From positions 1 to 61,195 of the forward strand of contig JAQYUZ010000064.1 of NCBI GenBank assembly GCA_033819885.1: a stretch of DNA of 61,195 bases, read 5' to 3'. This document shows positions 1-12,436 of the stretch, one piece after another. The notes under the pieces are model-generated. The model saw only the letters and a program-made list of their open reading frames with translations, ran no database searches and had not been told where the DNA came from. The position numbers were made by a program, and so were the translations under genes. Source of the DNA: Microbotryomycetes sp. JL201 (taxonomy: Eukaryota; Basidiomycota; Microbotryomycetes). Each line of letters starts with the position of its first letter. Position 1 is the stretch's first letter.

Positions 1-75
<75 letters not shown>
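1..75. repeat. poly-C homopolymer at the left end
   Basis: The first 75 bases are all C, followed at once by complex sequence. It is not a telomere repeat such as (TTAGGG)n or its complement. A G/C homopolymer exactly at a contig end is typical of poly-G tails from two-colour short-read sequencers carried into an assembly, so I read it as an artefact marking a contig end rather than chromosomal sequence. Confidence 0.9.
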
Positions 76-76
<1 letters not shown>

Positions 77-321
77 CTACTCTTCGCGCGGCTTGGTCAA
101 CCGTTTTACTAGACACCTGGAGTTGGCGTCAAGGCCACAATGACGAAAATGTGTTGACACCTGTACCTCGTATAAGGCGGTTTTGATCAACTGCTTCAAG
201 TCTACACCTCGTGCAGTGCGCTGTGCTGCAGCTCCTGACTGGTGACAGTTTCCGAGGAGTTTGTGGCTATATCCTGTAAATAACAGTGTCAGACGTTGCA
301 ATATGTCCAGCCTCTCCCTCA

Positions 322-1400
322 ATGACCTCAACAAGGCGCGAAAAGTCTTTCGAACATTCGTTTGGCGAAGTGATCTGGCTAGCAGAATGCTACCTAGGCA
401 TACTTCATGTGCCGGGATCCGCGACGAGATACTGTCACAATGGCCCTATCGCACTGACCAAACCTCGCGAGCTTCTTCAAAAGGTGAATCGTTGCCGGAT
501 GACTTTCACGTATCTTCGCTTATGCCTGTATCTTTGTGTTTGTTAGGCGTTCAGCTCAATCGAGCGGGGCCACTTTGAAGCTCGCCTCGTGCAGGAAGAC
601 GGGACCTCGTACCGTCTCATCAACTGGAAAGGATTAGAAGAAATGTTTTCTGGTGCATGTAACGCTGCAGCGGCAGGTTTTCTGTCAGATGAAGGTGGCA
701 AGACGCTTCAAGAAACAATCGAGGAGAAACTCGAACTTGCAAAAAAGCAATTCAAGAAAACACCGCGCAATTTGACTCTAGAAGTCAACGTTTTTCCGAT
801 CATTAACCAGATTTGGAACTTGATCAGACGAAGCTACGCGCATGGCGATCCTCGACGGCTGAGGCAAGTGTGGCGCGGCGAGCTGGACTGGATCGCGCTG
901 GTTTTACTCCACACTTGCCAAAGCGCTCTTTTCAAAAGCGGTTTGAGATTGAAGGACACAGATCATCCTACGGAGAACTGGCTGAACCATTTCCGTAAAG
1001 GATTGCGCGAGCAGGTCCAATTGGTGCGTTGGCGGGATCAGTTGGCAAACGAAACTAAAACTTTGACCCAAAATGCCGTACGCAGGTGATCAGCACTTCA
1101 GTGCTCACACCAGAAATGGTAGACTTGTTCAAAGAGCAAGCCTTGGAGCATATTGACGCAAATAAGGCGACTCGCAACGCCAATTACGACGTCAAACTCC
1201 AAAAGCACGCGGAAACATTGAAACTCGCTTTGTCATCTGGCGCGGCAGCGGCTGACGAGACTCAACACTTTTCCGAAGCGTTGATTGGACTGTATCAGTG
1301 TGCGCAAGGCGAGCACGGGAGGATCTCGGAAGTGAATTCTCTGGGAATATTTCATCCTGCAGCTCGTGAGCAGCTTCAACGTGCTCGCGTTTGGATGTAG
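322..1400 (+). CDS. Member A of the Trp-landmark module family (two modules)
   Basis: Three exons, about 315 residues: 322-483, 547 to about 1022, and about 1086-1400. The ATG at 322 is the first in frame. Module 1 opens with GEVIWLAECYLGI and closes with PIINQIWNLIRRSY. Module 2 opens with GELDWIALVLLHTC and closes near EALIGLYQC. The tail NSLGIFHPAREQ-like segment, ending RARVWM just before the stop, matches the tails of members 8-60 kb away. Intron 1 (63 nt) falls inside module 1. For intron 2 two in-frame donors (about 1014 and 1023) fit the same acceptor at 1085. No signal peptide or membrane span is visible. It lies 92 bp upstream of ILV3 on the same strand. Function is unknown; I do not recognise the family. 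Confidence 0.6.
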
Positions 1401-1492
1401 CATATCAGAATGGTGCTAAAAGGCACATGTGCAAGGATAATTCGGAATGACTCTTCACAGCCGCGAAGCAATCTCGTTTTAATCCCGTCACC

Positions 1493-4262
1493 ATGTCGAC
1501 TGTAGCGATGCACCGATGTGCGTCGCATATGCGCTTGCAAGCGTCTCGTGCTGGCTCGGCGCGTCGTTTGGTGCAGACGAGCGCACGAGTCAACGCCGCG
1601 GCCGATCAGCCGATGAACAGGTACAGCCGTCTTATCACGTCCGACAAGACCCAAGGCGCCAGTCAAGTGAGTTTGAAAACACTTTTTGCGCTCTTTCGTA
1701 GACTAGACACGACGGCGTTGATGCGTTGTGAGGCCCGCGAGCATTCGAGGCGCTAATCCAACCGCCTCACCATGTGTAGGCAATGCTGTTTGCAACGGAC
1801 GGTATCGACTCTGAATCAGATCTGGCCAAACCCATGGTCGGCGTTGCCAATGTTTGGTCAGTGACATGCGTCGAATTGTGCTCTGCGGCGAATCACGGCA
1901 AAGCTAAATCATCGCATCGATGTACGCAGGTACGAGGGCAACCCGTGAGTCTCAATCAGACATTCCAAGCTTGCCATGAATACTGATTCTGACCTCTCTA
2001 GCTGCAACAAGCACGTGCTCGGCCTCGGCTCGCGTATCAAGGCGTCCCTGCAGAAAGCTGGCTTGACAGCTTACCAGTTTGGTACCGTCGGCGTGTCAGA
2101 CGGCATCTCCATGGGCACGTTCGGCATGAGCTATTCGCTCCAGTCGCGCGACTTGATCGCAGATCAGGTCGAGACGGCAGCCGGTGGCCACTGGCTTGAC
2201 GGCATGGTTACAATCCCCGTGAGTACATGTCTCCACAGAGAGTGTGATGATGGCTGATGTGCCTGTGGTTCAAAGGCGTGCGACAAGAACATGTAAGGCG
2301 GAAAGAGTTTGTCATCCCGCATTTCGCTAACAGTCGCCCCAGGCCTGGTGTTCTGATGGCGCTCGGTCGCCTGAACCGACCTGGACTGATGGGTAGGTTT
2401 TATTGTGGCTGATGAGTGGTCGTCGCTGACGGACGAATCTAGTCTACGGTGGAACGATGCAACCTGGATCTTGCGAGGGTCAGCCCGTGTTGGACGTCGT
2501 GTCTGCGTTCCAGTCGTACGGCAAATTCTTGGAGCAAGGCGCCACCCCGGAGGCCGAGAAGGTGCGATATGACACAGTCAGGAATGCATGCAGGAAAGAG
2601 GGTGGCTCGTGCGGAGGTGAGATATACTAGCGGGAAGCTAAGACACCAAGACTGACTGACGTTTCGCAAACAGGCATGTACACTGCAAAGTGAGTGCATC
2701 GCAAACTCCTGCCTAACAACCTTCCGTGACAAATCGTTCCGTGCAGCACAATGGCCAGTGCCGCAGAGGCCATGGGCATGACCTTGCCAGGCTCGTCGAG
2801 CACACCTGCGGCGTACAAGGAAAAGTTTGAAGAATGCGACTCGGTTGGAGAATACATGTACAACATGCTCAAGCACGATATCAAGCCGCGGGACATTATG
2901 ACGCGCGAAGCGTTTGAGAATGCTTTGGTACGCGCATAGGTGTTGCTCCGTCTGCCACGAAGGTCCATAACTGTTCTCATTCAGGTTCTCACAATGATTT
3001 TGGGTGGCTCGACGAACGCAGTCTTGCACTTGATCGCCATCGCTCACTCGGTCGGCCTCAAGTTGACGATCGATGACGTCCAAGCCGTCTCGGACCGGAT
3101 ACCGTTCTTGGCCGATTTGAAGCCTTCCGGAAAGTATGTTATGGAAGATGTGCATAAGATTGGCGGTATTCCAGGTGAGTGCAACTTGACTCTCGCTGGG
3201 CCTGGCGCGCCTCGCTGATGAACGTGCGGATGCAGCCGTTTTGAAGTATTTGCACCAGAACAAACTTATCAACGGCGATATCATGACTGTTACGGGCAAG
3301 ACTCTAGCAGAGAATCTGGATCGCGCGCCCGATATGCCTCGCGGCCAAGATGTTATTCGACCGCTCGACAAGCCGATCAAGTCGACTGGTCATCTTCGGT
3401 GCGCTTGTGCCAGCGTCTTTCGCTCTTGCAGTTTTTGTTGACTTTGCCGTGCTCCACAGCATCCTCCGCGGCAACTTGGCACCCGGCGGTTGCGTCTCAA
3501 AAATCACTGGCAAGGAAGGCCTCGAGTTCAGGGGCAAAGCCCGCGTCTTTGACAACGAAGACGACGTTGCAAAGGCGATCGAGTCAAAGTCGATCAAGGT
3601 TGGCGAAAAGACGGTCATCATTCTGAGGTACCTTGGCCCGAAGGGTGGACCAGGTGCGTTCACATTGATCGCTCATCGACTACAAGCCCACTGACTTTCT
3701 GTTCTTCGTACCACGCCAAGGCATGCCCGAGATGCTCAAGACGACCAGTATGGTCATGGGCGCCGGACTGGGTATGGACGTTGCTTGCGTTACCGACGGC
3801 AGGTTCTCTGGTGGAACGCACGGCTTCACGGTCGGTCATGTCGTGCCGGAGGCGTTCGAGGGCGGTCCGATTGGTCTGGTGCAAGACGGAGATGTGCGTT
3901 GCGGCGATGTTCTTTAAGGCTGTCGAGCCCAAGTTTAGCTGAACTGATTCATGTTCGCGTTCGCAGGAGGTCTTTATTGACGCTGTCAACAACACGATCG
4001 ACATGAAAGTGTCGGAGGAAGAGCTTGCCAAACGGCGAGCTGCATGGAAGCCAAGGGAGCCAAAGGTCAAGTCTGTGAGTGCCCATGACCAGACGTGGCT
4101 TTGCATATCGACTGCAGCTGACGACGTATCTTCTCAAGGGCACGCTGTACAAATACATCAAGTCAGTATCGTCTGCATTGGCTCTGAGGCTTATTGTACT
4201 GACCTTTTCGCTTGAATAGGCTTGTGGCCGACGCGTCGCATGGTGCAGTCACGGACGCATAG
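1493..4262 (+). CDS. ILV3: Dihydroxy-acid dehydratase, mitochondrial
   Basis: Dehydrates 2,3-dihydroxy-isovalerate and 2,3-dihydroxy-3-methylvalerate to their 2-keto acids, the third shared step of valine and isoleucine synthesis, in the mitochondrial matrix. The first 40 residues are rich in Arg, Ser and Ala and lack acidic residues, as in a presequence. Family signatures follow in order: [36 protein letters not shown] (the Cys residues that hold the iron-sulfur cluster), [21 protein letters not shown] and [14 protein letters not shown]. The gene has about ten short introns, including one that splits the ACDKNM-PGV signature. The length, near 600 residues, is usual. The start is the first ATG and gives a good presequence. 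It ends GAVTDA. Nothing suggests disruption. Confidence 0.93.
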
Positions 4263-4526
4263 ACGTAGTGCATACTCTTATGTTATTCTTGAAAATGTAC
4301 ACTTTGGCAATTTTTTCTGGCTTGGATGTACGCGATGAGAATGCGAGGCAGCCTGCAGCCCGTCGAAACTTGGACAAGCAGGGCTTTGTGTTGGGAAGGA
4401 GTCGCTGGCTCTTTGCATGGCTCTCGGTCTTGTACGAACAATTTTCGAAGGTGTGTGCCGCGCCCGTCAAATTGTCAATTTGAAATAAGCTCGGGCCTCT
4501 CATTGCTCCCACCTGACCTAACGACA

Positions 4527-5235
4527 ATGTCAACCGACACACCACCGTGGCATGCCGCTTTCCCGACACCAAAGTCACAACCCGAGCAAATCAGTCACGA
4601 AGAATTGTACAGCCGGATGAAAGAGAACGGTGGCACAAAGGACTTTGTCGTCGTTGATGTGCGACGGACGGACTTTGAGGTCAGTTGGCGATGCTGAAAC
4701 TTCTTCATAAGCTTTGATCAAGACATTCGAGACTTCTGTTCCGAATTTTGTGGTCTTGAACGGCTGTTTGCTGTCATTTGGAGCTCCACTCGGGCGAGCC
4801 TCAATGCATTGCGCGTTCGCAGAGTCATTTCGCGACCGAACGACGATCAATATGATTGACTTGAGAATTTGCTCGGCAGGACTCTATGGTACGCGGCGCC
4901 ATCAACATCCCAGCTCACTCGTTCTACGAGTGCCTCGACGGGTTATTGCCAATACTGTCACAGTGAGTTTGATACCTCGTTGCCAGTTCAGACTGAGCCG
5001 TTGAACGTGAGATTCTCTGCGGCAATTGCGTGTCAACAGGTTCAAAGACGTCATCTTTCATTGCCAGTCCAGTTCTGGAAGAGGCCCTCGCTGCGCAGGC
5101 TGGTACCAAGACGCGCTCGATGAGCAAGGAATCACTCAAAGTAAAGCACGAGTGCTGACGGGAGGTATCAAGTTGTGGCGACAGACGTACGCAGGCGAGG
5201 ACGTCAATGTCCCGTTGAGCCAAAAATCTTCGTAA
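4527..5235 (+). CDS. Cdc25-like rhodanese-domain phosphatase (Ych1/Ibp1 type)
   Basis: Small single-domain rhodanese of about 150 residues. Exons carry the N-terminal SHEELYSRM and VVVDVRRTDFE segments, then GAINIPAHSFYE, then the active-site region VIFHCQSSSGRGPRCAGWY and the closing VLTGGIKLWRQTY. The loop C-Q-S-S-S-G-R has the C-x5-R spacing of Cdc25 and Acr2-type phosphatases or arsenate reductases rather than the shorter loop of sulfurtransferases. Yeast Ych1 and fission yeast Ibp1 are the nearest known type. Their exact substrates are poorly defined, and arsenate reductase activity is an alternative. Two or three short introns interrupt the gene. It ends about 30 bp from the stop of the convergent ARP6 gene. 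Confidence 0.8.
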
Positions 5236-5264
5236 CTTTATTCTTTACAACATGTTGCCCTTGG

Positions 5265-7404
5265 TCAAGCATCCGTACCGTTCACTTCCAACTCTACACC
5301 GTCCATGGCTTCGCGTTCTTGCTGCGCCAACCTTTGTTGCTCTTCCATGTGAGCTTGGACCATCAGCGCGCCAGCTTCGTCCGCAGCCTCGTCCTCGGCG
5401 TCAAGCTCTTCCCTTAGTGTCTGCTTGTCAAAATACCATGTACCAAACTTGCGTCGACATGCATTGCTGCCCGCTTCTTGATACTCGGCTTTCGTAACGA
5501 ACCAGTCTTGGAGAGCGGCTGAAGGAGTCGCGAGCGCCTCGGCCGACCCCGTAACGATTGTGTTGATGGGACTGCGGGAAGATAGATGTCAACAATGATT
5601 ATTCGGGGGAAGGGGAAAACATTACTGACTCTGCCGAGAGAATGACTTTTGGCTCGTACTCGACGGGAGCGAATTTGCGCAAGTCCATTCGTCTGCATGC
5701 AAGCAAACTTTGAGCCTCACTGCTTTTCAACAGGTGCCTCTCGTCGAGACTCACAACCGCTCGACAAAGCCTGGAAACTTTGCTGATCCTCCTACCAGGA
5801 TGATGTTGTTCCACATCATGCCTTGAATCTCTTCGGGCAGAGCCATGATAGAGTCAACGATAACTTCAGGCAGTCCGCCTTGATTCAACTCTGTAGACTG
5901 AAGATGAACATCGGGCCGACTTTGGTTCCGGGGCAAGATCTTACCGATCGTTGACGGATTGAACAAAACCTCTGGGATAACGAACCTTTCGTTGTTCATG
6001 TACAGCAGTTGTTCCTCGGTGACACCTGGTTGTCCGCCCGGTGCCATCATAGATCCGTCGACGTTTTGGTGCAAGTTTTGCGCCCCGCCGTTCTTGCTAT
6101 TGCGCTGATCAACGTCGGAAGATTCCCGAACGTAGCCGAGCTTGTTGGAAGAGTCGGGCAAAAAATCGGGCAAGACATATGTTCTCACGATGGGGTTGTG
6201 TCGATCAGAACGACTGAGGCAATACCTCGTCAGCCACTGGTTTCCGGGCTCGTGCTCGAGATGCTCACTTTGCTACATCCCAATCGTGCGCCCATTTTGT
6301 TGTGACGTAACAACATTGTTCCTTCGCGTGTTCCATGACGGCAGTTTGATCCATCATGTACCACTGTCTGAACGAGACAAGCTCTTTCAAATAGTTTGTC
6401 ATCAACTTGCCGCCCACATCAATCCTGTGTTTACCAGGAGATTGAGTGGAAGATTCAACACATCACTGTTGACCGTCTCGTACCTTCGGACTCCTTGCGC
6501 AGCTATTGAACCACGCACGAGCGGCACGACATGAGTAAAGCTGTGTCCAGCGTCAATGACAAGCACGCCTTCCGGCGCCTCGGGCATGCTGCCTTTGATG
6601 TCGGGAGCGTACGGCACCATTGCAGGGCCTGCGATCAGGCTCTGTTCAGCTGGCGAATGCCGACAACGGCGAGAAGACGTGGCTGACCTGGAGCGCGCAT
6701 GTAGCTCATGAATTCGTACTCTTCGAATATCATTTGGTCGTAATGTTCTCCAACATTCGTCAAGTTGAACATCGGTTCCGTGATGAATAGAGGCGTTGTC
6801 GATGGGTCGACCTAAGAACGGGTTAGTCTCCGTTTAATGAATACGCCGGCCTGGCTTACATTCAAGCCTCGACCTTTTGAGCTGAATATTCTGTCCCAAA
6901 CGGCTTTTTGCACATCCCAATTGTTGAGAATGCCCTGTGAGCGAAGGGTTTGGAGTGTGTCAGTGGCGAGTGCCTTTCCCATCAAGACTGTGCCATTGGA
7001 ATCGTGTCGAGAGCCACATAATGACGGAAGCACAAGCACCTGATCGCATGCTAGCATCAGTTATTTACTCACCCTCTCAAACGGTACTTTGAATGTCAGG
7101 CCGCCAAAGTCGCGGCATTCGTCCCATTCGTCTGCCACAAAGTTCCTGCGCTCCGATTTTGACCTGATGATTGCGTTGCGAAATAGTCTGTGTAGTTGTG
7201 CACCCGTGACGAGGTTCAGTTCAGTGCAATATCGCTGCCGAGCCCTTCGGCGGTCGTCTCCGGGAGCAAGAAACCATAAAAGCGGTAGTCAACGAGCCAG
7301 TCTTGGTCTTACATTGGATCTGTTTGTCTCGGGTGCATCAGTGCCTTGATTGTGTGCGCTCCGTTGTCGAGGACAAGCACGGGCGAGTTGATGTCGAGCG
7401 CCAT
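5265..7404 (-). CDS. ARP6: Actin-related protein 6 (SWR1 chromatin-remodelling complex)
   Basis: Actin-fold subunit of the SWR1 complex, which exchanges H2A for H2A.Z in nucleosomes. The start is the ATG at 7404, giving [14 protein letters not shown], the usual ARP6 opening. Downstream landmarks are [112 protein letters not shown] and [10 protein letters not shown], then [10 protein letters not shown]. The C-terminus carries an extra acidic, Gln/Glu-rich extension of about 40 residues ending EVNGTDA, beyond the usual ARP6 end. Introns are short. It is tail to tail with the rhodanese gene, and its 5' side faces the 3' end of the first family array. Confidence 0.9.
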
Positions 7405-7956
7405 CGTTCCCGCCAGCTCAAGCGACACAGCAGGACAGCCGGGTGACCGTTTGGTGCACGGTGGACTGCCGCGAGCGATGACTTAGGCGCAGTGAAATCG
7501 CCGGCGCTCGTGGCGGGTGACAACAGGCTGATGCGGTTTCGTGCACACAAATGCGATCAACAAATCGAAACCAAAGTCTCCATTGTTGACATGCGAAGAT
7601 GAATCTGGCATTTCTGACGCTTCCTAATAGATTGCGTTGCCTTTCAAAAGTCGGCCGATGCCACATGGCCCTCACCAAGAAGTTCGGACTAGATGTCAAT
7701 ATTCTCCAGCGACACGTTACCAAATTATTGCCATTCAATTCTTCGGTACTCGTCTCACATGCCAAGCAAGCTTTAACGAACTCGACGCCCCTCCCTGCCT
7801 CGACAGCCTCTTTCACAGAAAGAATGCTGATGCACACCCGTCTGTAGTGTGGACACCTGTCTGTACCCAGTAGCACTCGCTCGCCGAAAGAAAACTGGCA
7901 AATTGCTTTCAAGCAAGGGAAATATCATTGCTCGCACGGAGAAAGAGGCTGAACTA
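7405..7956. other. Gene-free stretch between ARP6 and the first family array
   Basis: About 550 bp. Open frames exist on both strands (for example about 165 codons on minus, 7418-7912), but none gives a recognisable protein or the family landmarks. It must hold the ARP6 promoter on its left. A decayed family copy cannot be excluded, since the minus frame ends in a weak tail-like stretch. Confidence 0.5.
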
Positions 7957-9089
7957 TCATGGGCAACCCCTGCGTGAGCGCGGCACATAGAGTGACAAGC
8001 TATGCGCCGAGATATGAGGCCGGTGTGACTCTTTTGAGGATGGACGAGAAGGGGCGCCCAAGCCAAGGTTCCTTTTTGTCTGGATTGCCAGCCGATTCTG
8101 TAGATGGGCTACATGGTCGCTGTATAGACCCACGAAAAGCCACGACAGCGTCTCCGCTTTGCTATTTTGATCCCAGGATTTGTCTTCTGGACAGTTGATC
8201 CAGTGCTGCCACTCTTTGCGAACGGTTTCAAGGGATTGCTCGTGGTCTCCGTGCTCCGCCTCAGGCAGTTTGGAAGTGCACGCGCTCCAAATGACGTCGA
8301 ACATTTCTTCAGAAGACCACCCATGCTTGTTACGAACTTCAGTCGTTTGGCGAATAATAAACAGCAGTCCCTGCAACATGACCAGTCATTGATGATCCTC
8401 GACAGGTCAGCGCCATCGTTTTCTAACTGACAAGTCTGAAAAAAATTTTCACTTCTTGTAGCATGTCTTCTGTGTGCCTGTCCTTACTGTGTGATTGCAG
8501 TTCGAATAAACGAGCGTGTGTTGCATTATAGATACCGACTGGTACAGCACTTAATGGCGGGCAATGTTCATCAAGAGCCTTGAATACTGCCAAGACGTAT
8601 TGCAATCGCTGGCGCAGCACCCACCGTCCGTACCAATGCCAAGCGCTGAACAATGCTTTCGTAATGTCCGCTTGAGGGATCGAATTTGACTGACTAGCGG
8701 TGCGTATACCTTGCTCAACGTGTGTTTTGACCCACACCTCTGCTGTCCGGTCTGGGATTGGCTTCACAAAAAATCTGATGAGCCCTCGCGGCACGTCTGG
8801 GTCGTGCGGTACCCGAGCCTTGAGCCATTTCTCCACGTATTCGACAACGATCTGGTCGGATTCTTGTCAGAATCAATGTATCAGACAGCCTCGTTTGACT
8901 CACTCGTTGAAAGAAAGAGAGGATAACGTCCATCTCTTTGGTCTTGTGTGGCTCTCCGCTGAGACGTATTTTCAGCGGTTGGATCACTTCTTCTTCAAGC
9001 TGCTTGCTTTCGTGCATGCCATTGCACGCCTGAGCAACTTGCAGCATCCAGAGGCTCCATAGCTCGGTGCTTTCTTCTGAATCATCCAT
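7957..9089 (-). CDS. Family member 1 (two modules)
   Basis: Three exons, about 360 residues, starting at the ATG at 9089 (MDDSEESTELWSLWML). Exon 1 ends in FFQR at a GTGAGT donor. A 54-nt intron leads to IVVEYVEKWLKARV, and a second intron of about 60 nt follows FFRL. Module 1 runs from ELWSLWMLQVAQAC to ALFSAWHWYGRW. Module 2 runs from LQYVLAVFKALDEHC to LSWLFVGLYSDHV. The tail is HSLSLYVPRSR, a shorter version of the family tail, and the stop follows six residues later. The acidic start and lack of hydrophobic segments argue against secretion. This is the last gene of the minus-strand array; the next member starts 450 bp beyond its stop-to-start neighbour space. Function unknown. Confidence 0.6.
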
Positions 9090-9344
9090 GAGGGTATCTG
9101 GAAGAAAAGTACCTCAAAAGCTATAGTCACGGATGAGAAGAAGTCCGAGGACTTCTGACTTTCAGGAGCGTACCATTTGCTGAGCGGTGTACTCTACAGG
9201 GCGAAAAGTGCCATATTTACACATCATTGCCAAAAACAAGTCTTGGCGAAAGACCAAAGTATATAATTCCACTCATAGGTTATTCCGAGCTGTCATATTT
9301 CAGACATTCATGCCGAGGAACCACCTGGTACTACAAAAACATGC

Positions 9345-10536
9345 CTAACAGTATCGATCTCGATAGTGAAGGCGAGCACGAGGGACAAAGACAGCTTTAG
9401 ACAAGCTGTTGGCATTGTGTTGCCGAGTTGCACCCGCCCTTGTTGAATTCGAAAGGACAATCCCAAGATCTGCGCAAATTTTGCATACCTGGTTGTGATG
9501 CTCCACCTGAACGTGGTGACTCCAAATCGCGCCCAAGGACCGCGCCGCCGCATCGAGCGCATGCAGACGTTGTTCTTGACCAAATTGGACTGGCGGAGAC
9601 TCGGTCCAAACAGACCATACAGCCTGAGCATTATCTTTGCTAGGGAGGTTCGCTACTTGATGTCTTCCAATTGTGGCCTGCAAAGCGGACACCATAGCGG
9701 ACCAATACTCCTCAAAGACGGCGGGTTGACTGGGATTTGGTTCGCGGCGCATCAGATGCTGCAAGCACTGCATGCCAGTCACAAGGTCAGAAACAATTGG
9801 GAATAGTCTAATTATGCACCCCTTACACATTTGAAAGCAAGCGCACAGCTCTGCCAATTCTTCTCTATAGCTTCCTTTGATTTGGTTTGTACAAGCATTC
9901 CAAGCTCCACCTCTTCTTGCAAAGTTTGGGTCACAGATGTCTTCGTTCCTGGAAGTGGGTCTTGTTGTTCAGACAACAGGGTCTGCAATATGGTTATGAT
10001 CCTTGTGATATGCGCCGGCGCTAGAGTTTTCCCTCTTTGCTGCAGTTTTTCAAACACACAGCGGATCCATGTTGCTTCACCGACCAGTGCCCAAATTTGA
10101 TAGATATGCCAGGTCTTAGCGCAGACAACAAGAAGAGACTTGAAGTCGAGGCGCCGAACGCGAGTTCGCACGTAATCGCGTGCTCGAGGATCAGGAATTG
10201 CGATGATCAGAGCATCAATGATTGGATCCAGGTTCTCATTTTGACCATGCCTTTTCCATTGTTCGAAAATGCTGTGGATGTCCTGAACGGACACCCGCAA
10301 AGTCAGCCTTCGGTCACTGAAAAGTCAGGCAAACTCACGGATTGAAACTCACGTGCTGCTCCACGTAGAGATTCATCTGAATGCTCAGAGCTATAAAGCC
10401 ATGTTCTCAGCTTGTGGACGCTCATGGGAATAAACACAGGCACTGAAACAGAGTTTTCGGGCCCAACGAGCCGCAGCTTTTCGATCACACGAAGCATCCA
10501 TAAAGCATGCAGCTGGTTCTCCGTAGCGCTGTCCAT
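9345..10536 (-). CDS. Family member 2 (two modules)
   Basis: Three exons, about 375 residues. The start is the ATG at 10536, giving QLHALWMLRVIEKL as the opening landmark. Exon 1 ends at EFQS. Exon 2 begins DIHSIFEQWKRHG, carries the first module's close KSLLVVCAKTWHIYQIW, and at once opens module 2 with EATWIRCVFEKLQQR. After a 61-nt intron, exon 3 carries FEEYWSAMVSALQ and the close SLGAIWSHHVQV, then the tail NSLSKAVFVPRARLHYRDRY. All joins keep frame and use GT-AG borders. It lies 255 bp upstream of member 1 on the same strand. Function unknown. Confidence 0.62.
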
Positions 10537-10857
10537 GGGTCCTGTCTTATCTTGTTGGACGAGGCGACTGAAAGATACCGCAGGTATGGAAAAGCCGGAC
10601 TTGTGACATTTCCCGCGAGGAGTCTACCCGCACTCAGCGAGACCGCAATCATAGTTGGGCATTTTTGTTCGTTGTTTTCCGTCACTCCGTGGCACGCTCC
10701 AAGTGCCTATTCTAGAACTCTTGTATGGATGCGCTACCTCGTCCTCTGTAGTCGTGAGTGCGAGCAAAGATGGGAAATGGTCCGATGGGCCAGGAGCACG
10801 CGGTGCAACCCGAATTTTGAACATTCCCGCGAGAGGTCAGAAGTTAAGACAGTGCAT

Positions 10858-12093
10858 TTACAGAGTATGTCTCCACACAGCAGGCTTGTACGGCCATGCT
10901 CGTGCACGGGGAACGTGCGACATTTCAAAGACGCGTGGATTACGTCCAACAGGTTCCATTTCGTGGTCGACGAAAGCCGAGAGGTCGGGCACGTCTAGGT
11001 CTGCAGAGAGAGTTTGTTGAGTGATTGCCAGTCTTTGCAAGTCGGTGATCGGCACGCACGAGGACCATAAAAGGAATGACGGTGCCATATAGTGAGCACA
11101 ATCTTTGCAAGGTGCTCGAATTTTCGCGCGTGACTCCAGTCCGTGCAAAGCTTGAACGTCCGCAGCTGCATCTTGAGTGACGTGACTAGGTCGGCTCGTC
11201 TGTGAAAGTCTGGCAGTGAGTCAAGTGCCGCTTGAACGATTTTCTTGCGGCTCTTGAATGCGTCTGGGTCGCGGGAGGATGCAATCATCTGACAACATGT
11301 TGTCAGCATGTGTGCATCAACTGGGGAAGATTGTTGACTTGCATTACGCAATACAGCTTGTGTTGTTTCAATGTACGGTGCCACCATTCTGTATTGCTGT
11401 CGGACGGAAACGTCCGTGTCAAATGAGCCGAGAGCCACGAGAAAGCTTTTGACAGCATTGAGCATTGATAAATGATCGTAGTTCAATACGCGAAGCAAAC
11501 GACGATTACTGATGGCGTTCAACGTTTTCGCAAGCCAGGCGACATGATTGAGCGCATCAAGGAACGGTGGCTCGATATAAGGCGCGAGATCGGGAGCAGG
11601 CGGGCCTGCGCACCAGTCAGCGGATCAGTTGGTAGATTTATCAAATTTGACTTACGTGGGTCTGCCTCTTCAAAGCATGACCACACTTGCACTACGAGGT
11701 TGCTCAAGTGCTCTTTGATGTCGGCCGCAAGGGGCCAGCGCATGTCAAAGTTCACCAATACTCGGTCCATCTTGTCGACGAGGTTTGGCTGGCCCACGTA
11801 CTGTGGCAGTGAAGCTATGCAGACGAGAAAGATTTTCTTGGCATCGAGTGTGCGCTGCTGCAATAGACTCTGCACCAAATTCAGGGGTAGTTCTGTACGC
11901 AATCAAGTAGTCTCACGTCGTGTAGCATGCTTTCCATCTCGCGCTGACAGTTCTTGACGTCATGGCCTGCGATGCGAGTCTTGACGGCCTTGCTGACAAC
12001 GAGCCACGACCGGTGCGTCTCGCTGGATGGCGCTTGGCACCTGTTGATCACTCTTCCATAGTACAGCAGCTGCTGCATGGCCATGAGCGACAT
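10858..12093 (-). CDS. Family member 3 (two modules, extra tail intron)
   Basis: About 360 residues in four or five exons. The ATG at 12093 gives MQQLLYYGRVINRC as the opening. Exon 2 (SLLQQRTLDAKK onward) closes module 1 with LSNLVVQVWSCFEEADP. A 49-nt intron leads to DALNHVAWLAKTLNAI, a textbook module-2 opening, and module 2 closes with LAKIVLTIWHRHSFYG. A final intron precedes a tail exon with LDVPDLSAF and then MSHVPRARAWPYKPAVW. An in-frame intron of 66 nt near 11,290-11,355 is likely by analogy with other members but uses a weak GTATTG donor. Function unknown. Confidence 0.58.
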
Positions 12094-12320
12094 CGCAGGC
12101 GCGAACGCGGACAACAGAAGACACAGTGCCCGCGTCCCGCCGTTGGACCAGCCCGGAGCGTTCGCTAGGAGTCTAACATTTGTCAAATATGACTTTATAC
12201 ATTCGGCCCGAGCACGAGTAGCGCCATAGAATGCGTCGACGAGGCAGAGCAAAGACGCGAAGCTAACGGAGTAAGGACATGACACATTCAATTAATTGCC
12301 AGCTTGTCGGGGATCACCTG

Positions 12321-12384
12321 GCTGTACCTGGTAGACGCTACGCATCGCTGCTGGACCCCTCGGGCTGACCTAGCCAGGTACAGC
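12321..12384. repeat. Short intergenic hairpin
   Basis: GCTGTACCTGG at 12321-12331 is perfectly complementary to CCAGGTACAGC at 12374-12384, with TAG/CTA extending the pairing past a small bulge. It sits in the 340-bp space between the start of family member 3 and the end of member 4. It lacks the T-loop and D-loop of a tRNA. It may be a 3'-end or promoter element; nothing more can be said. Confidence 0.4.
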
Positions 12385-12436
12385 GGGTCAGCCATTTGTC
12401 GAACGCCAATTTGCTTCTCAATTCGGAAGAATTTGA

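Noticed and set aside
1-75. Telomere at the left end
   Set aside because: Pure C without any TTAGGG-like unit; better explained as a sequencing artefact.
12301-12400. Possible tRNA suggested by paired arms
   Set aside because: No GGTTCGAATCC-like T-loop, no D-loop and no plausible anticodon stem; only one hairpin.
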